Positions 1 to 11,100 of a stretch of 64,000 bases of DNA are shown here, piece by piece; position 1 is the stretch's first letter, and every line of letters begins with the position of its first letter. The stretch comes from Symsagittifera roscoffensis (taxonomy: Eukaryota > Xenacoelomorpha > Acoela > Convolutidae), in NCBI RefSeq assembly GCF_963678635.1, contig NC_087064.1:53960684-54024683 (forward strand). Reading direction: 5' to 3'. The notes beneath the pieces are model-generated. The model searched no databases, was not told the DNA's origin, and was given only the letters and a program-made list of their open reading frames with translations. The position numbers and the translations under genes were made by a program.

Positions 1-118
1 CCTTTATATCGTTTTTGTAAAATCAATATTCCAAAGCTAACATGAATTACGAAACCCCAAACTAATATAATTTGTATTCATTATTAAAAATAAATTTAAC
101 GCATACTAACTTTGATAT
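1..118. other. Flank left of retroelement copy A, nothing recognised
   Basis: AT-rich sequence before the first LTR. I see no gene or repeat in it. The 4-bp duplication expected beside the LTR cannot be tested because the other end of copy A is missing. Confidence 0.5.
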
Positions 119-530
119 TGGAACCAGATCTAAACTACACTTTATTATTGGTTATAAATTAGATATTTTATCACTATAAAATATTTAATATTAACCAATC
201 TTGATCCATCTAACTAATAACCCACTTATTTGTAAGTGCTGAAATTACTTGTAATTTCAGCACCAGAGAGATTTGAGTTTAACTTAGAAATTAGTTACCT
301 CTCCAAGAGACCTTTTAGCAATCGCAATACGCCAGTATACTCTAGATCTATTGAGCCTAGCAGAGACTAGTTCAACAACCTGAGATTAGTAGATATAAGA
401 GTAAGATTAGGATCGGTATTAGACTAAGAAGTTGCACGAATCTATCCGGCCGAAAATAAGATAGCGTGACGAGCAGACGGTGTAACTCTATCCGAAATTA
501 CTCTATGAGTTAAACCTCAAACTTAACTCT
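119..530 (+). repeat. Degraded 5' LTR of retroelement copy A
   Basis: This stretch aligns along its length with the two 410-bp LTRs at 23765-24174 and 42158-42567. It starts TGGAACC, has the same 13-bp hairpin (236-248 paired with 251-263), and ends AACTCT where the intact LTRs end AACTCA. It is clearly more diverged than copy B LTRs are from each other, so it is an older insertion. The primer-binding site follows at 533 (TGGTGCGACC), as in copy B. Confidence 0.9.
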
Positions 531-624
531 TCTGGTGCGACCATAAGTCTCGAATAACACCTTAAAAAACAAATTAGCTTAAAACTAACAAGATAGATTA
601 GAAATTGACTAAAACATTTTCAAA

Positions 625-790
625 ATGTTACATGACAATAATTTAACTGAAATGTCTCTACGACACAATAGATCAGAGCCGCTATTCCGTACAATACGAG
701 AACTACCCGGTTTTGGAAGGAAGAAGACCTGGGACAAGAGACGATCTACGACTACCAAAAAACTTACCATTAAGTTTCATGGTCGTACGG
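625..790 (+). pseudogene. Leader ORF remnant, copy A
   Basis: Counterpart of the small leader ORF at 24262-24411 of copy B. The first 30 or so residues match well (shared MSLR, NRSEP, FRTI and ELPG blocks), then a frame change moves the rest into another frame. No known family. The match between two diverged copies suggests the peptide, or its position, was once kept. Confidence 0.5.
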
Positions 791-1501
791 CAAAAGCCAA
801 CACAAACTTTTATATTTCGTATTTTACTAGCAATGAATTTCGATTTTCATTTTCAAACAAAAAATCTGGAAGAAAAATCTTCAATGATTATTTCAGGCGC
901 TAAACCAAATTTAGTTTTGTACAATAACGATTGATAAAATCATCTCGAGTCGTTTCCTCCAAAACTGCAGTAAGATTCAAAAAGATATCTGAAAAATATA
1001 TTTATTAAAAATAAAAATAAAAATTAGTAAAGATGATCATAAATTATTATTATATACAAATCATCGTGTCATCTCCAGTTTCATCACCTAAACAGAACAG
1101 CAATCATAAAACCACTAACATCATCAAAACTAAACTTTTCTATCAATTAAACCCAAAATAATTTTTAAAGGCTTATCCTAAGTTTTATCTTTTTTTAACT
1201 TAAATTTATCTACACCTTCAAAACAGATCATCAAGGTTTTCCTTGGATCTCCTTAAATACTTAATTTAATCCATTTTATACCATTAAAATTTCTATATTG
1301 ATCATCAAGGCTTATACTTGGATCAAATAGAACAATTTTTGGTCTCTCCCACCCAATTAATAAAGTGTCTAACGACCTCAAACGTCGATTCACTACCCAA
1401 CCTTTTCAAAGACCCAGGACTAATAGAAATTTTTCAAATCACACTGACCATTCTAATTAGGCTAAACAGTGAAGAACTTCCGTTATTCATCCTTCAATTG
1501 A

Positions 1502-1527
1502 CCCCCCCCCCCCCCCCCCCCCCCCCC
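1502..1527. repeat. Poly-C tract of 26 bases
   Basis: An uninterrupted run of 26 C in otherwise AT-rich leader sequence. The matching place in copy B (about 25070) has only a short CCCTCC run, so this is an expansion specific to copy A. The exact length may be a sequencing or assembly estimate. Confidence 0.95.
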
Positions 1528-1823
1528 TCTTACCTGACCCAGGCTAAATCTTATATCTTAGTAAGTTTAAAATAGTACCTAACGAACTACTTGCGTTCTA
1601 ATTATACCTGATCCTTGTAGATCAATTTACTATTCTCCAACCCTTGAACACAATTAACTCAAAATAGCCACGAGAAAGTAACGATCATTCTCAGGAATCG
1701 ATATATACTTTTCTCTCCAACCCTGAATAAAAAAACCCAAGTTATGCTAACCAAAAAATTGTAAGGACTAACAGCCTAGGATATTAAAATCACTAATCTT
1801 AACCATCCTTCATCCTAAACATT

Positions 1824-2283
1824 ATGTCACTGAACAATTTAGGAATAAACAAACAATCGTACTACACAATTGTAAAATAAACAACAAAACATACGATCTC
1901 GTAATCACACCACACAAACAAACGATTGGATATATTCGAACAAAACGACAAACAATAAAAAGAAAAACTATAAGTAAATAAAGACAATTATACTGAAAAG
2001 AATTTCAAAGCAAAGAAACGCAGTCTCTGAATTAGAAGTCAGTAACTTAGATGCACTTTGCAAACTAAAAGAATCGGTAAATAAAAACTACCCAGTTCGC
2101 GATCAGTTATATTTTTCCGATTCAGAAGCCACATCACATTCATCAAAACAAGGAAAAAGAAGAATGAAAAAGATATTCAACAATAAACCAGTACGTTTAT
2201 ACAATTGGAATCAACCAACCAGATACATCGAACATTACGCACTAACAGTCATAAAACGAAAAAATGTGTCAGAGTCCAAGTGA
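1824..2283 (+). pseudogene. Pre-gag ORF remnant, copy A
   Basis: Matches the pre-gag frame of copy B (25414-25880). It begins at an ATG (MSLNNLG, against MSFKNLG in copy B) and ends at TGA 2281-2283, overlapping the gag start. Conserved blocks include YIRTKR, SNLD, LKES, QLYFSDSE, LYNWNQP and TVIKRK. Copy A has a one-base indel near the start and an in-frame TAA after about 55 codons. Many differences between the copies are silent or conservative, which points to past coding. Confidence 0.55.
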
Positions 2284-3512
2284 CGAAAGTCCAGACGAAA
2301 ACTCTGTTTTCCCATTCCTCATCAATTCACTCACTGAAGATACAGGACAAATACAATTTTGCAGTAATCTATTCGCAAAATTATTCGAACAAGGAATTAG
2401 CCCATGTAAAGCAGAATTACAAGAAATAAAAATCAAAAGACATATTGTTGATCATTATTTAAAAAGAATATGTAACCTAACAAAACAATATGTAATTTTC
2501 ACCATAGAATTCAGTACAGCAAAAAAATTTCATGGTAAGCATGTTATTCAAACAGACGACGTCGACATAGAATTTTCAAAAGTATTCGCAGAATACATTA
2601 AAAACATACAACACCAAAGTTCATAGAGAGCGAACTCAATATTCACTAACGATGTTTTGAAATAATATTTATTTTACTTATCTATACTAGAAAATACAGA
2701 AACGGAAAGCCCATCACCAGTTCAAACATCAGGACCCACGAATGTAAGAAACGAAATTGCCACATTCTCAGCATTTTTAAACACAATCCGTGAAACTTTT
2801 TCAAACTATGAAATTTCACAAAAAATGTTAAACACGAATTACAAAAAATCTTAGCATGGTTCATAATTGACTATTTCACACATAATATTGATTTAATTGC
2901 ACAAGCAAGAAAAAATTTTAGACCCCAAAGTACCAATGATGACACTGTCATTGCAGACCCTGATTGGTCTCATCCATTATTCCTGAACATCCCAATATAC
3001 ATCTCAAGTGAAGCAATCAGTACAATTTTTATTCATACTAGTTTTTATTAATATTAATGTAAAAGTCTTTCCACTTACAATAGGTGCAACACCTTTTAAC
3101 TATAATTCATTTTTACCTGATAGAATACAAAATAATAGTTTAAATTCAACTCTTGTACAACAGGAAAATTTGAATGGAACTAGAAATCTTACACAACAGG
3201 ATATTCAAACACCATCACATTTTATAAATGAACAAATAGTTGACAAAAATGACAGAACTTTTAATGATGACTCTAACAGCTCAATTAAGAAAAATAGCTA
3301 TTAAAAAGAGAGTATCACATCCCTGTTCAATTCGAGAACCAGATTTAGATTTCAGAAAACTAGTTGATAAACTAGAACAAGCAGAAATCACAATGAAACT
3401 CGAAGAAACAGAAAATCTTAAACTACAATACGTTAAAAGAATTGAAACAAATACTACACATATAAACAACATACAAGATTCAGATGTAGATCTAATTGAA
3501 AAAATCACTGAA
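2264..3512 (+). pseudogene. gag remnant, copy A
   Basis: The first 120 codons (2264-2626) match the N-terminus of copy B Gag: the acidic start, the FPFL block, GISPCK, and the IDHYL/ICNLT/TIEF/IQTDD segments. A stop at 2624-2626 and later shifts break the frame. 3062-3240 matches the middle of copy B Gag (NYN, NLNGTRNLTQQD, TPSHFINE). Then a deletion joins it to the block just before the zinc knuckle (about 3243-3512; LRKIAIKKR, LDFRKLVDKLEQ). The zinc knuckle is lost. Non-functional. Confidence 0.8.
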
Positions 3513-3513
3513 A

Positions 3514-4335
3514 TTATGATCACATCTGAAAATGATTACGAACCTATTACATATGAACAACCTTTCACTTCACACATTTATGAAAATCTATTGGAACTTT
3601 TTCAAAATTTTTACACTAGACCTATTAGTAATAATGTACCAGTTGAACAAGAAGTAAATGAGACTAACACTGTAATTAAACCCGAAAAAGACGAAGTACA
3701 AAGCTCAAGTACAAACCACATTTATCAAAAGATACAAAAAAAAACAGCCAAGAGAAAAATTTGGACAATTCCATTTCTCTTAGAAAGTCCAAAAAGTAAA
3801 TCACATCAATTGTGAATCAACAGACAGCAAAAGTGATACAAATAAAACCATCTCAGTTATTATGATCACAGCTGAAAATGATTACGAACGTATTACATAT
3901 GAACAACCTTTCACTTCACACATTTATGAAAATCCATTGGAACTTTTTCAAAATTTTTACACTAGACCTATTAGTAATAATGTACCAGTTGAACAAGAAG
4001 TAAATGAGACTAACACTGTAATTAAACCCGAAAAAGACGAAGTACAAAGCTCAAGTACAAACCACATTTATCAAAAGATACAAAAAAAACAGCCAAGAGA
4101 AAAAGTTTGGACAATTTCATTTCTCTTAGAAAGTCCAAAAAGTAAAGAATTTCAACCAACAGATCTTGAAATAGATTTTTTAATCGACTCAGAAGCAGAA
4201 TCAAATATAATTAATATCCTCACTTGGAATGAAATCAAAACACTACATCCAGCCTTAATACATATCGAAACAGCCAACAAATTAGCAACAGCACAAGGCT
4301 CAACATTAGGAAATTATGGAAAAATCTAACATTTC
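3514..4335 (+). pseudogene. Protease region remnant with tandem duplication, copy A
   Basis: Corresponds to 29.17-29.64 kb of copy B. The N-terminal part is present twice in tandem: 3515-3798 and 3861-4143 are nearly identical, offset by 346 bp. Only the second copy runs on into the aspartic protease block, where the active-site DSGA of copy B reads DSEA (about 4186), so the site is damaged. After the protease block this copy reads GGA where copy B has TGA (29631-29633), showing that the copy B stop is a later mutation. Confidence 0.8.
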
Positions 4336-4439
4336 CTTGTTTCCACTAGAAAAATGGAACAAAACAAAATCTTAATAAAACCATTTCAACAAACATTCCA
4401 TATAACAGATATTAAACACACTATCATTGGCATACCGTT

Positions 4440-5105
4440 TATAACTCCATTAAAATCACGCATAGAGGCAATATAAAAACTTCAACCACCAACAAATAAA
4501 AAGAAAATCCAAGAAATCCTTGGAATGTTAATTTTCCTAAGTAAATATATATACAAATTGCAATTTTACCTAAGACCTTTCTATAACATCCTCATACAGC
4601 AAAATAACTTTGAATGGACTACCGAAGATCAAACACGATTTGAAAAAATTAAAAAATTCCTAACAGAACAAATATCAAATACAATCCCAGATCCAAATCA
4701 ACCATTCTACGCAATGTGCGATGCTTAGAATTTTGGCATCGGCGCAGCATTACTACAATCACACAGTGGAACAAATAAGATCTTATATCAGCAAATTTTC
4801 GCTTTTTTACACAAGCCGAACTATGACTCTCTACTCTTATGAGAGAATGCACAGCTATATTATACACACTTACAGAACATGAATTTCTGATACTTGGATC
4901 AAAACATCCAACAGTTCTTTTTACAGATCACAAACCAAATATATTTCTTTTTACACAAAAATCAAATCCAAACCATAGAGTTTACAGATTTCAATTAATT
5001 CTAATAAAATTCCCAAACTTACATACAGTTTGGACAGCAGGAAAAAATCTTGCATTACCAGATACACTAAGTAGAAGTACACCACCTGAACTACTTACAC
5101 GAAAA
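4440..5105 (+). pseudogene. RT C-terminus and RNase H remnant, copy A
   Basis: Begins inside the end of RT, after a deletion of most of the domain, and matches 31.19-31.86 kb of copy B. The RNase H start (FYAMCDA) is followed by a TAG at about 4726, and further shifts follow. The later block (LFTDHKP, YRFQLIL, VWTAGKNLALPDTLSR) is readable at 4839-5100. Sequence similarity ends at about 5105, where satellite repeats start. Confidence 0.8.
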
Positions 5106-8100
5106 ACTACAAGTGTTTTTGAACTGGTCGTCAAAATCTCACTAGTACAGACACTAGTTGATAACACTTTTCGAGGATTTTGGGTTATAAGTTAGGTATT
5201 TTTATGAAACAAGGTCGTTTCTCCCTCGGGTCGATGCTACATGTTTTCGAAGGACTAGTTTTTCCATTTTTGACGACACATGGCGTCCAATGTGGACCGT
5301 TCGATGAACACAATGTTAATTGGTTTTGTAAACCTACTGAGTTAGTGTTGGAATCAGGAGCAAAACAGCGCTGGGGGTTTTTTAACCAGTTGAAATTGTA
5401 TTCGTTGATATTCAGCTTTTTTGGTGATTTCAAAAAGTATGGGGTTCGGAACTTGTTGAGACAAGTCAGACGCGGCTAAGATGGTTCTTAATTGTACAGA
5501 CATTACTTGATAATACTGTCGAGGAAATTGGGTTATAATGTAGTACTTTTACAAAACAATGTTGTTTCTCCTTGGGATCGTTGCTACACATTTTCGAAGG
5601 ACAAGTTTTTCCATTTTTGACGGCACATGACAATCAATAGGGGCATCTCGAAGAACCCAAGTGTTTCCATTTTTGACGGCACATGATAGTCAATATGGGC
5701 ATCTCAAAGAGCCCAAATCTCGAAGAACCCAAGAAGAACCCATGAAGAACCCTTGGAACCAGGAGCAAAACAGCGCTGGGTTAATTTTGACCTTGTTGTC
5801 CTAATGTCGTTGGTTTTCAGATTTTTTTGGTGATGGGTTGAGACAAGTCAAACGCGCCTAAGATGGATTTTAATTGTACAGGCACCAGTTAATGTTTTTT
5901 TTGAGGAAATTGGGATATCATGTAGTCCCTTTACGAAACAATTCTGTTTCTCCCTTGGATCGTTGCAACACGTTTTCGAAGAAAGAGTTTTTCCATTTTT
6001 GATTCAACGTTATTTGATTCTGTAAACCTAGAGCTAGCGTTGGATTTAGGAGCAAAACATTTCTGGGGTGTTTTTAACCGAATGAACTTCGTTATAATAA
6101 TGTTGTTTTTCAGGTTTTCAAGTCGTGATAATGGAAAATATGGGTTTATGTGCTTGTTGGGACAAGTAAGATGCGCCTAAGTTGGCTGTTATCTGTACAG
6201 ACACTAGTAGATAACACTCAGTAAGGCTTTTCAGTAGGCCCCTTTATATAACTGTTGTTTTTCCCGTCGATCGGTTCTACACCATTTCGAAGAAAAAGTT
6301 TTTCCACTCTGACTGCACATGACAACCATTGTGAGTAAATGGAGAAGCACAATAGTAATTGATTAAATAATCTAGTCGGGCTAGTTTAGGGGTCAGCAGC
6401 AAAACTGCGCTGAGATGTTTTAGCTTTATAAATTTGCATCATTAAATCGGCTGTTTTCAGACGTTTTAATCGTGATAATGAAATTTTTGGGGTTCTCACC
6501 TTGTTGAAACAATTCAGACGCGTCTGGAATTGCCCGTAAGCGTACAGACGCTCAATGATAACGCAGTTCGAGAAATTTGAGTTATCTTAAAGGTCCCCTT
6601 GTGAAAAAAAAAGTTGTTTCCGTGACTCGAAGCTACTTATTTACGAAGGACGAGTTTTTTTCAATTTTGACGGCACGTACCAGACAATTGGAGCATTTGG
6701 ACAAACTCAATAGTAACTGATTAATTGATCAAAATGGGTTAGATTAAAGCTTAGGAATCAGTAGCAAAATTGCGCTGAGGTGTTTTTTAACTTTTGAAAC
6801 TTGGCGTCTTAAAGACGGCGGTTTTCAGACTTTTCAGTCTTGTTAAGGAAATGCTTGGGGTTCTCGTCTTGTTGAAACGATTTCGACGCGTCTGCATTTT
6901 CCCGTAAGCGTACAGACGCTCGTTGATAACGTTGTCCCAGGAATTTGAATGGATCGATGCACACGTTTTCGAAGGACAAGTTTTTCCATTTTTGACGGCA
7001 CATGACAGCCAATTTGAGCATCTCGATAAGCCCAATATCGTTTGTTCACGTAAATAAATGAGATAGCGCTGTAATCAATACCAAAATTGCGCTGGGGTGT
7101 TTTTAATCATTTTGACTGCATATGACAACCATTGTGAGCATATCGACAAGCACAATAGTAATTTATTAAATAAACTAATCGGGTTAGGTTAGGAATCAGC
7201 AGCCAAATTGCGCTGAGGTATTTTTATTTTTAAAAACTTGCGTCGTTAAATCGGCGGTTTTCCGAGGATTTTGAGTTATCTTACAGGTCCCTTTATGAAG
7301 AAAATAGTTGTTTGCGTGAATCGAAGCTAATTAGTTTCCTGGGACGAGTTTTTGCATTTTGACAATTTGAGCATCTCGATAACCATAATATCAATTGTTT
7401 ATGTAAACCAGTTATAATCTATACCAAAATTGCGCTGGGGTGTTTTATAAGTAATAAACTCCTCCTAGAATCTGTGGTTTTAAGAGTTTTTCATTCGTGT
7501 TAATGGAATGTATGGGGGTTCTCTGTTTCTTGAAACGAATCAGACGCGCCTAGAATGGCTCCTATCCGAACAGTTACTAGTTATTAAAACTCACCGAGAA
7601 ACTTTTGTGATCCAAATGGTCCATTTATAAAAAGATTGTTAATTTTCCCTTGGATCGATGCACACGTTTTCGAAGGACAAGTTTTTCCATTTTTGACGGC
7701 ACATGACAGTCAGTATGGGAATCTCGATGAACCCAAGTTTATTGATTCTGTAAATTTTTTGAGGTAGCGTTGGAACCAGGAGCAAAACAGCGCTGTGTTA
7801 ATTTTAACCTATTGAGCTTGTCGTCGTAATGTCGTTGGTTTTCAGATATTTTGGTGATGTTGAAACGTATGGGGTTCTGATCTGATTCAGGCAAGTCAGA
7901 CGCGCCTAAGATGGATCTTAATCGTACAAACACTAGTTCATTTACTGTTGAGGAAATTAGGTTCCCTTTGCAATCATGTAGTCCCTTTGCAAAACAATGT
8001 TGTTTCACCCTTGGATGTTTGCTACACGTTTTTGATGGACTAGTTTTTGCATTTTTGACTCAAGGTTATTTGATTCTGTAAGCTTACAGAGGAAGCGTTG

Positions 8101-11100
8101 GAACCAGAAGCAAAACAGTTTTAGGATGTTTTTAACCTAACAAACTTCGTTATAAGGTCGTTGGTTTTCAGATTTTCGAGTTATGATAATGGAACGTATG
8201 GGTTTTTGTACTTGTTGGGACAAGTCAGATGGTGCTAAGTTGGCTGTTTACTGTACAGACACTAGTAGATAACACTCTACTTGGAAGTTAAGCTATCCAA
8301 TAGGCCCCTTTTTTTTCATAACTATTGCTTTTCCCGTAAATCGCTTCTACACCTTTTCGAAGAAAGATTTTTTCCGTTTTGACTGCACACGACAACCATT
8401 GTGAGCATATCCACAAGCTTATTAGTAGTTGATTATTTACATTAATCGGGATATTCCAGGAGTCAGCAGCAAAATTGCGCTGAGGTGTTTTTAACTTTAT
8501 AAACTTGCGTCAAAAAATTGGTGATTTTAAGACGTTTTAGTCGTGATAATGTAACGTTTAGAGTTCTTGTCTTGTTGAAAGGAGTCAGACGCGTCTGGAA
8601 TTGCCCGTAAGCGTCTAGACGCTCGTTGATAACGCAGTCCGAGGAACTTGAGTTATCTTACAGGTCTCATTGTGAAGAAAAAAGTTGTTTGCGTGAATCG
8701 AAGCTAATTATTTTCGTAGGACGAGATTTTGCTCTTTGACGGCAAAAGACAGCCAGTTTGAGCATCTCGATAAGCATAATATCAATCGTTTTTGTAAACC
8801 AGTTATATTCAATACCAAAATTGCACTGGGGTGTTTTATAAGTAGTAAATTTTTCTTAGAATCTGTGGTTTTAGGGTCCCTTTGTGAAGAAAATAGTTGT
8901 TTCCGTGACTCGTAGCTACTTATTTTCGAAGGACGAGTTTTTCCATTTTTGACGGCACGTGACAGACATTTTGAGCATCTCGATAAGCATAATATCGATA
9001 GTTTATGTAACCAGTTATAAATCAATACCAAAACTGCGCTGGGGTGTTTTATAAGTCGTAAACTTCTCTTAGAATCTGTGGTTTTAAGAGTTTTTCATTC
9101 GTGTTAATGAAATGTATGGGGATTCTCTGCTTGTTGAAACAAATCAGACCCGCCTAGAATGGCTCATAAATATGCAGATAATAGTAAGTAACACTCACCG
9201 AGAAATTTGAGTGATCCAATTGGGCCATTTATAAAAAGATTATTGTTTCTCCCTTGGATCGATGCACACGTTTTCGAAGGACAAGTTTTTCCATTTTTGA
9301 CGGCACATGACAGTCAGTATGGGCATCTCGATGAACCCAAGTTTATTGATTCTGTAAATTTTTTGAGGTAGCGTTGGAACCAGGAGCAAAACAGCGCTGG
9401 GTTAATTTTAACCTATGGAGCTTGTCATCCTAAAGTCGTTGGTTTCAAGATTTGTTTTAGTGATATTGAAACGTATGGGGTTCTGATCTTGTTTAGAAAT
9501 GTCAGACGCGCCTAAGATGGATCTTAATTGTAGAGACATTAGTTCATAATACTGTTGTGGGAATTGGGTTATCATGTAGTCCCTTTGCAAAACAATGTTA
9601 ATTCTCCCTTGGATCTTTGTTACACGTTTTTGATGGACGAGTTTTTCTTTTCTGACTCAAGGTTATTTGATTTTGTAAGCCTACCGAGGTAGCGTTGGAA
9701 CCAGGAGCAAAACAGTTTTGGGATGTTTTTAACCTAACAAACTTCGTTATAAGGTCGTTATTTCTGATTTTCAAGTTGTGATAATGGAACGTATGGGTTT
9801 TTCTTCTTGTTGGACAAGTCAAATGCGCCTAAGTTGGCTGTTAACTGTACAGACACTAGTAGATAACACTCTACTTGGAAGTTGGGCTATCCAATAGGCC
9901 TTTTTTATAAGTGTTGTTTTTCACGTAGATCGCTTCTACACCTTTTCGAAGAAAGATTTTTTCCATTTTGACTGCACATGACAACCATTGTGAGCATATC
10001 GACAAGCTTAATAGAAGTTGATTTTTTAAATTAATCAGGATATTTTAGGAGTCAGCAGCGCGACATTGCGCTGAGGTAGTTTAACTTTATAAACTTGCGT
10101 CATCAAATCGGCGTTTTTCTGACGTTTTAGTCGTGATATTGAAACTTTTGGGTTTCTCGTCTTGTTGAAACGAGTCAGACGCGCTTGGAACTGCCCGTAA
10201 GGGTACAGATGCTCGTTGATAACGCAGTCCGAAGAAATTGAGTAACCTTACAGGTCCCTTTGTGAAGAAAATAGTTGTTTCCGTGACTCGTAGCTACTTA
10301 TTTTCGAAGGACGAGTTTTTCCATTTTTGACGGCACGTGACAGACATTTTGAGCATCTCGATAAGCATAATATCGATAGTTTATGTAACCAGTTATAAAT
10401 CAATACCAAAACTGCGCTGGGGTGTTTTATAAGTCGTAAACTTCTCTTAGAATCTGTGGTTTTAAGAGTTTTTCATTCGTGTTAATGAAATGCATGGGGA
10501 TTCTCTGCTTGTTGAAACAATTCAGACCCGCCTAGAATGGCTCATAACCATACAGACAATAGTAAGTAACACTCACCGAGAAATTTGAGTGATCCAATGG
10601 GGCCATTTATAAAAAGATTATTGTTTCTCCCTTGGATCGATGCACACGTTTTCGAAGGACAAGTTTTTCCATTTTTGACGGCACATGACAGCCAATTTGA
10701 GCATCTCGATAAGCCCAATATCGTTTGTTCACGTAAATAAATGAGATAGCGCTGTAATCAATACCAAAATTGCGCTGGGGTGTTTTTAATCATTTTGACT
10801 GCATATGACAACCATTGTGAGCATATCGACAAGCACAATAGTAATTTATTAAATAAACTAATCGGGTTAGGTTAGGAATCAGCAGCCAAATTGCGCTGAG
10901 GTATTTTTATTTTTAAAAACTTGCGTCGTTAAATCGGCGGTTTTCCGAGGATTTTGAGTTATCTTACAGGTCCCTTTATGAAGAAAATAGTTGTTTGCGT
11001 GAATCGAAGCTAATTAATTTTCCTAGGACGAGTTTTTGCATTTTGACGATTTGAGCATCTCGATAACCATAATATCAATTGTTTATGTAAACCAGTTATA

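Larger units (their letters stand above)
531..5105 (+). mobile_element. Decayed, internally deleted Ty3-type retroelement (copy A)
   Basis: Collinear with copy B from the primer-binding site into RNase H, but with large gaps. About 1.2 kb of gag is missing at about 3243 (copy B 26.84-28.01 kb). The end of gag and the Arg/Asn-rich linker are missing at about 3514 (copy B 28.28-29.17 kb). Most of RT is missing at about 4440 (copy B 29.75-31.19 kb). Similarity stops at about 5105, inside the region after RNase H, where satellite DNA begins. There is no integrase, env or 3' LTR. All frames carry stops or shifts. Its value is as a second sequence: it shows which copy B frames are conserved as protein and which copy B stops are recent. 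Confidence 0.88.

Noticed and set aside
8708-9031. Many short frames of similar sequence in the satellite (this is one)
   Set aside because: They repeat because the monomer repeats, are on both strands, and are interrupted in most monomers.
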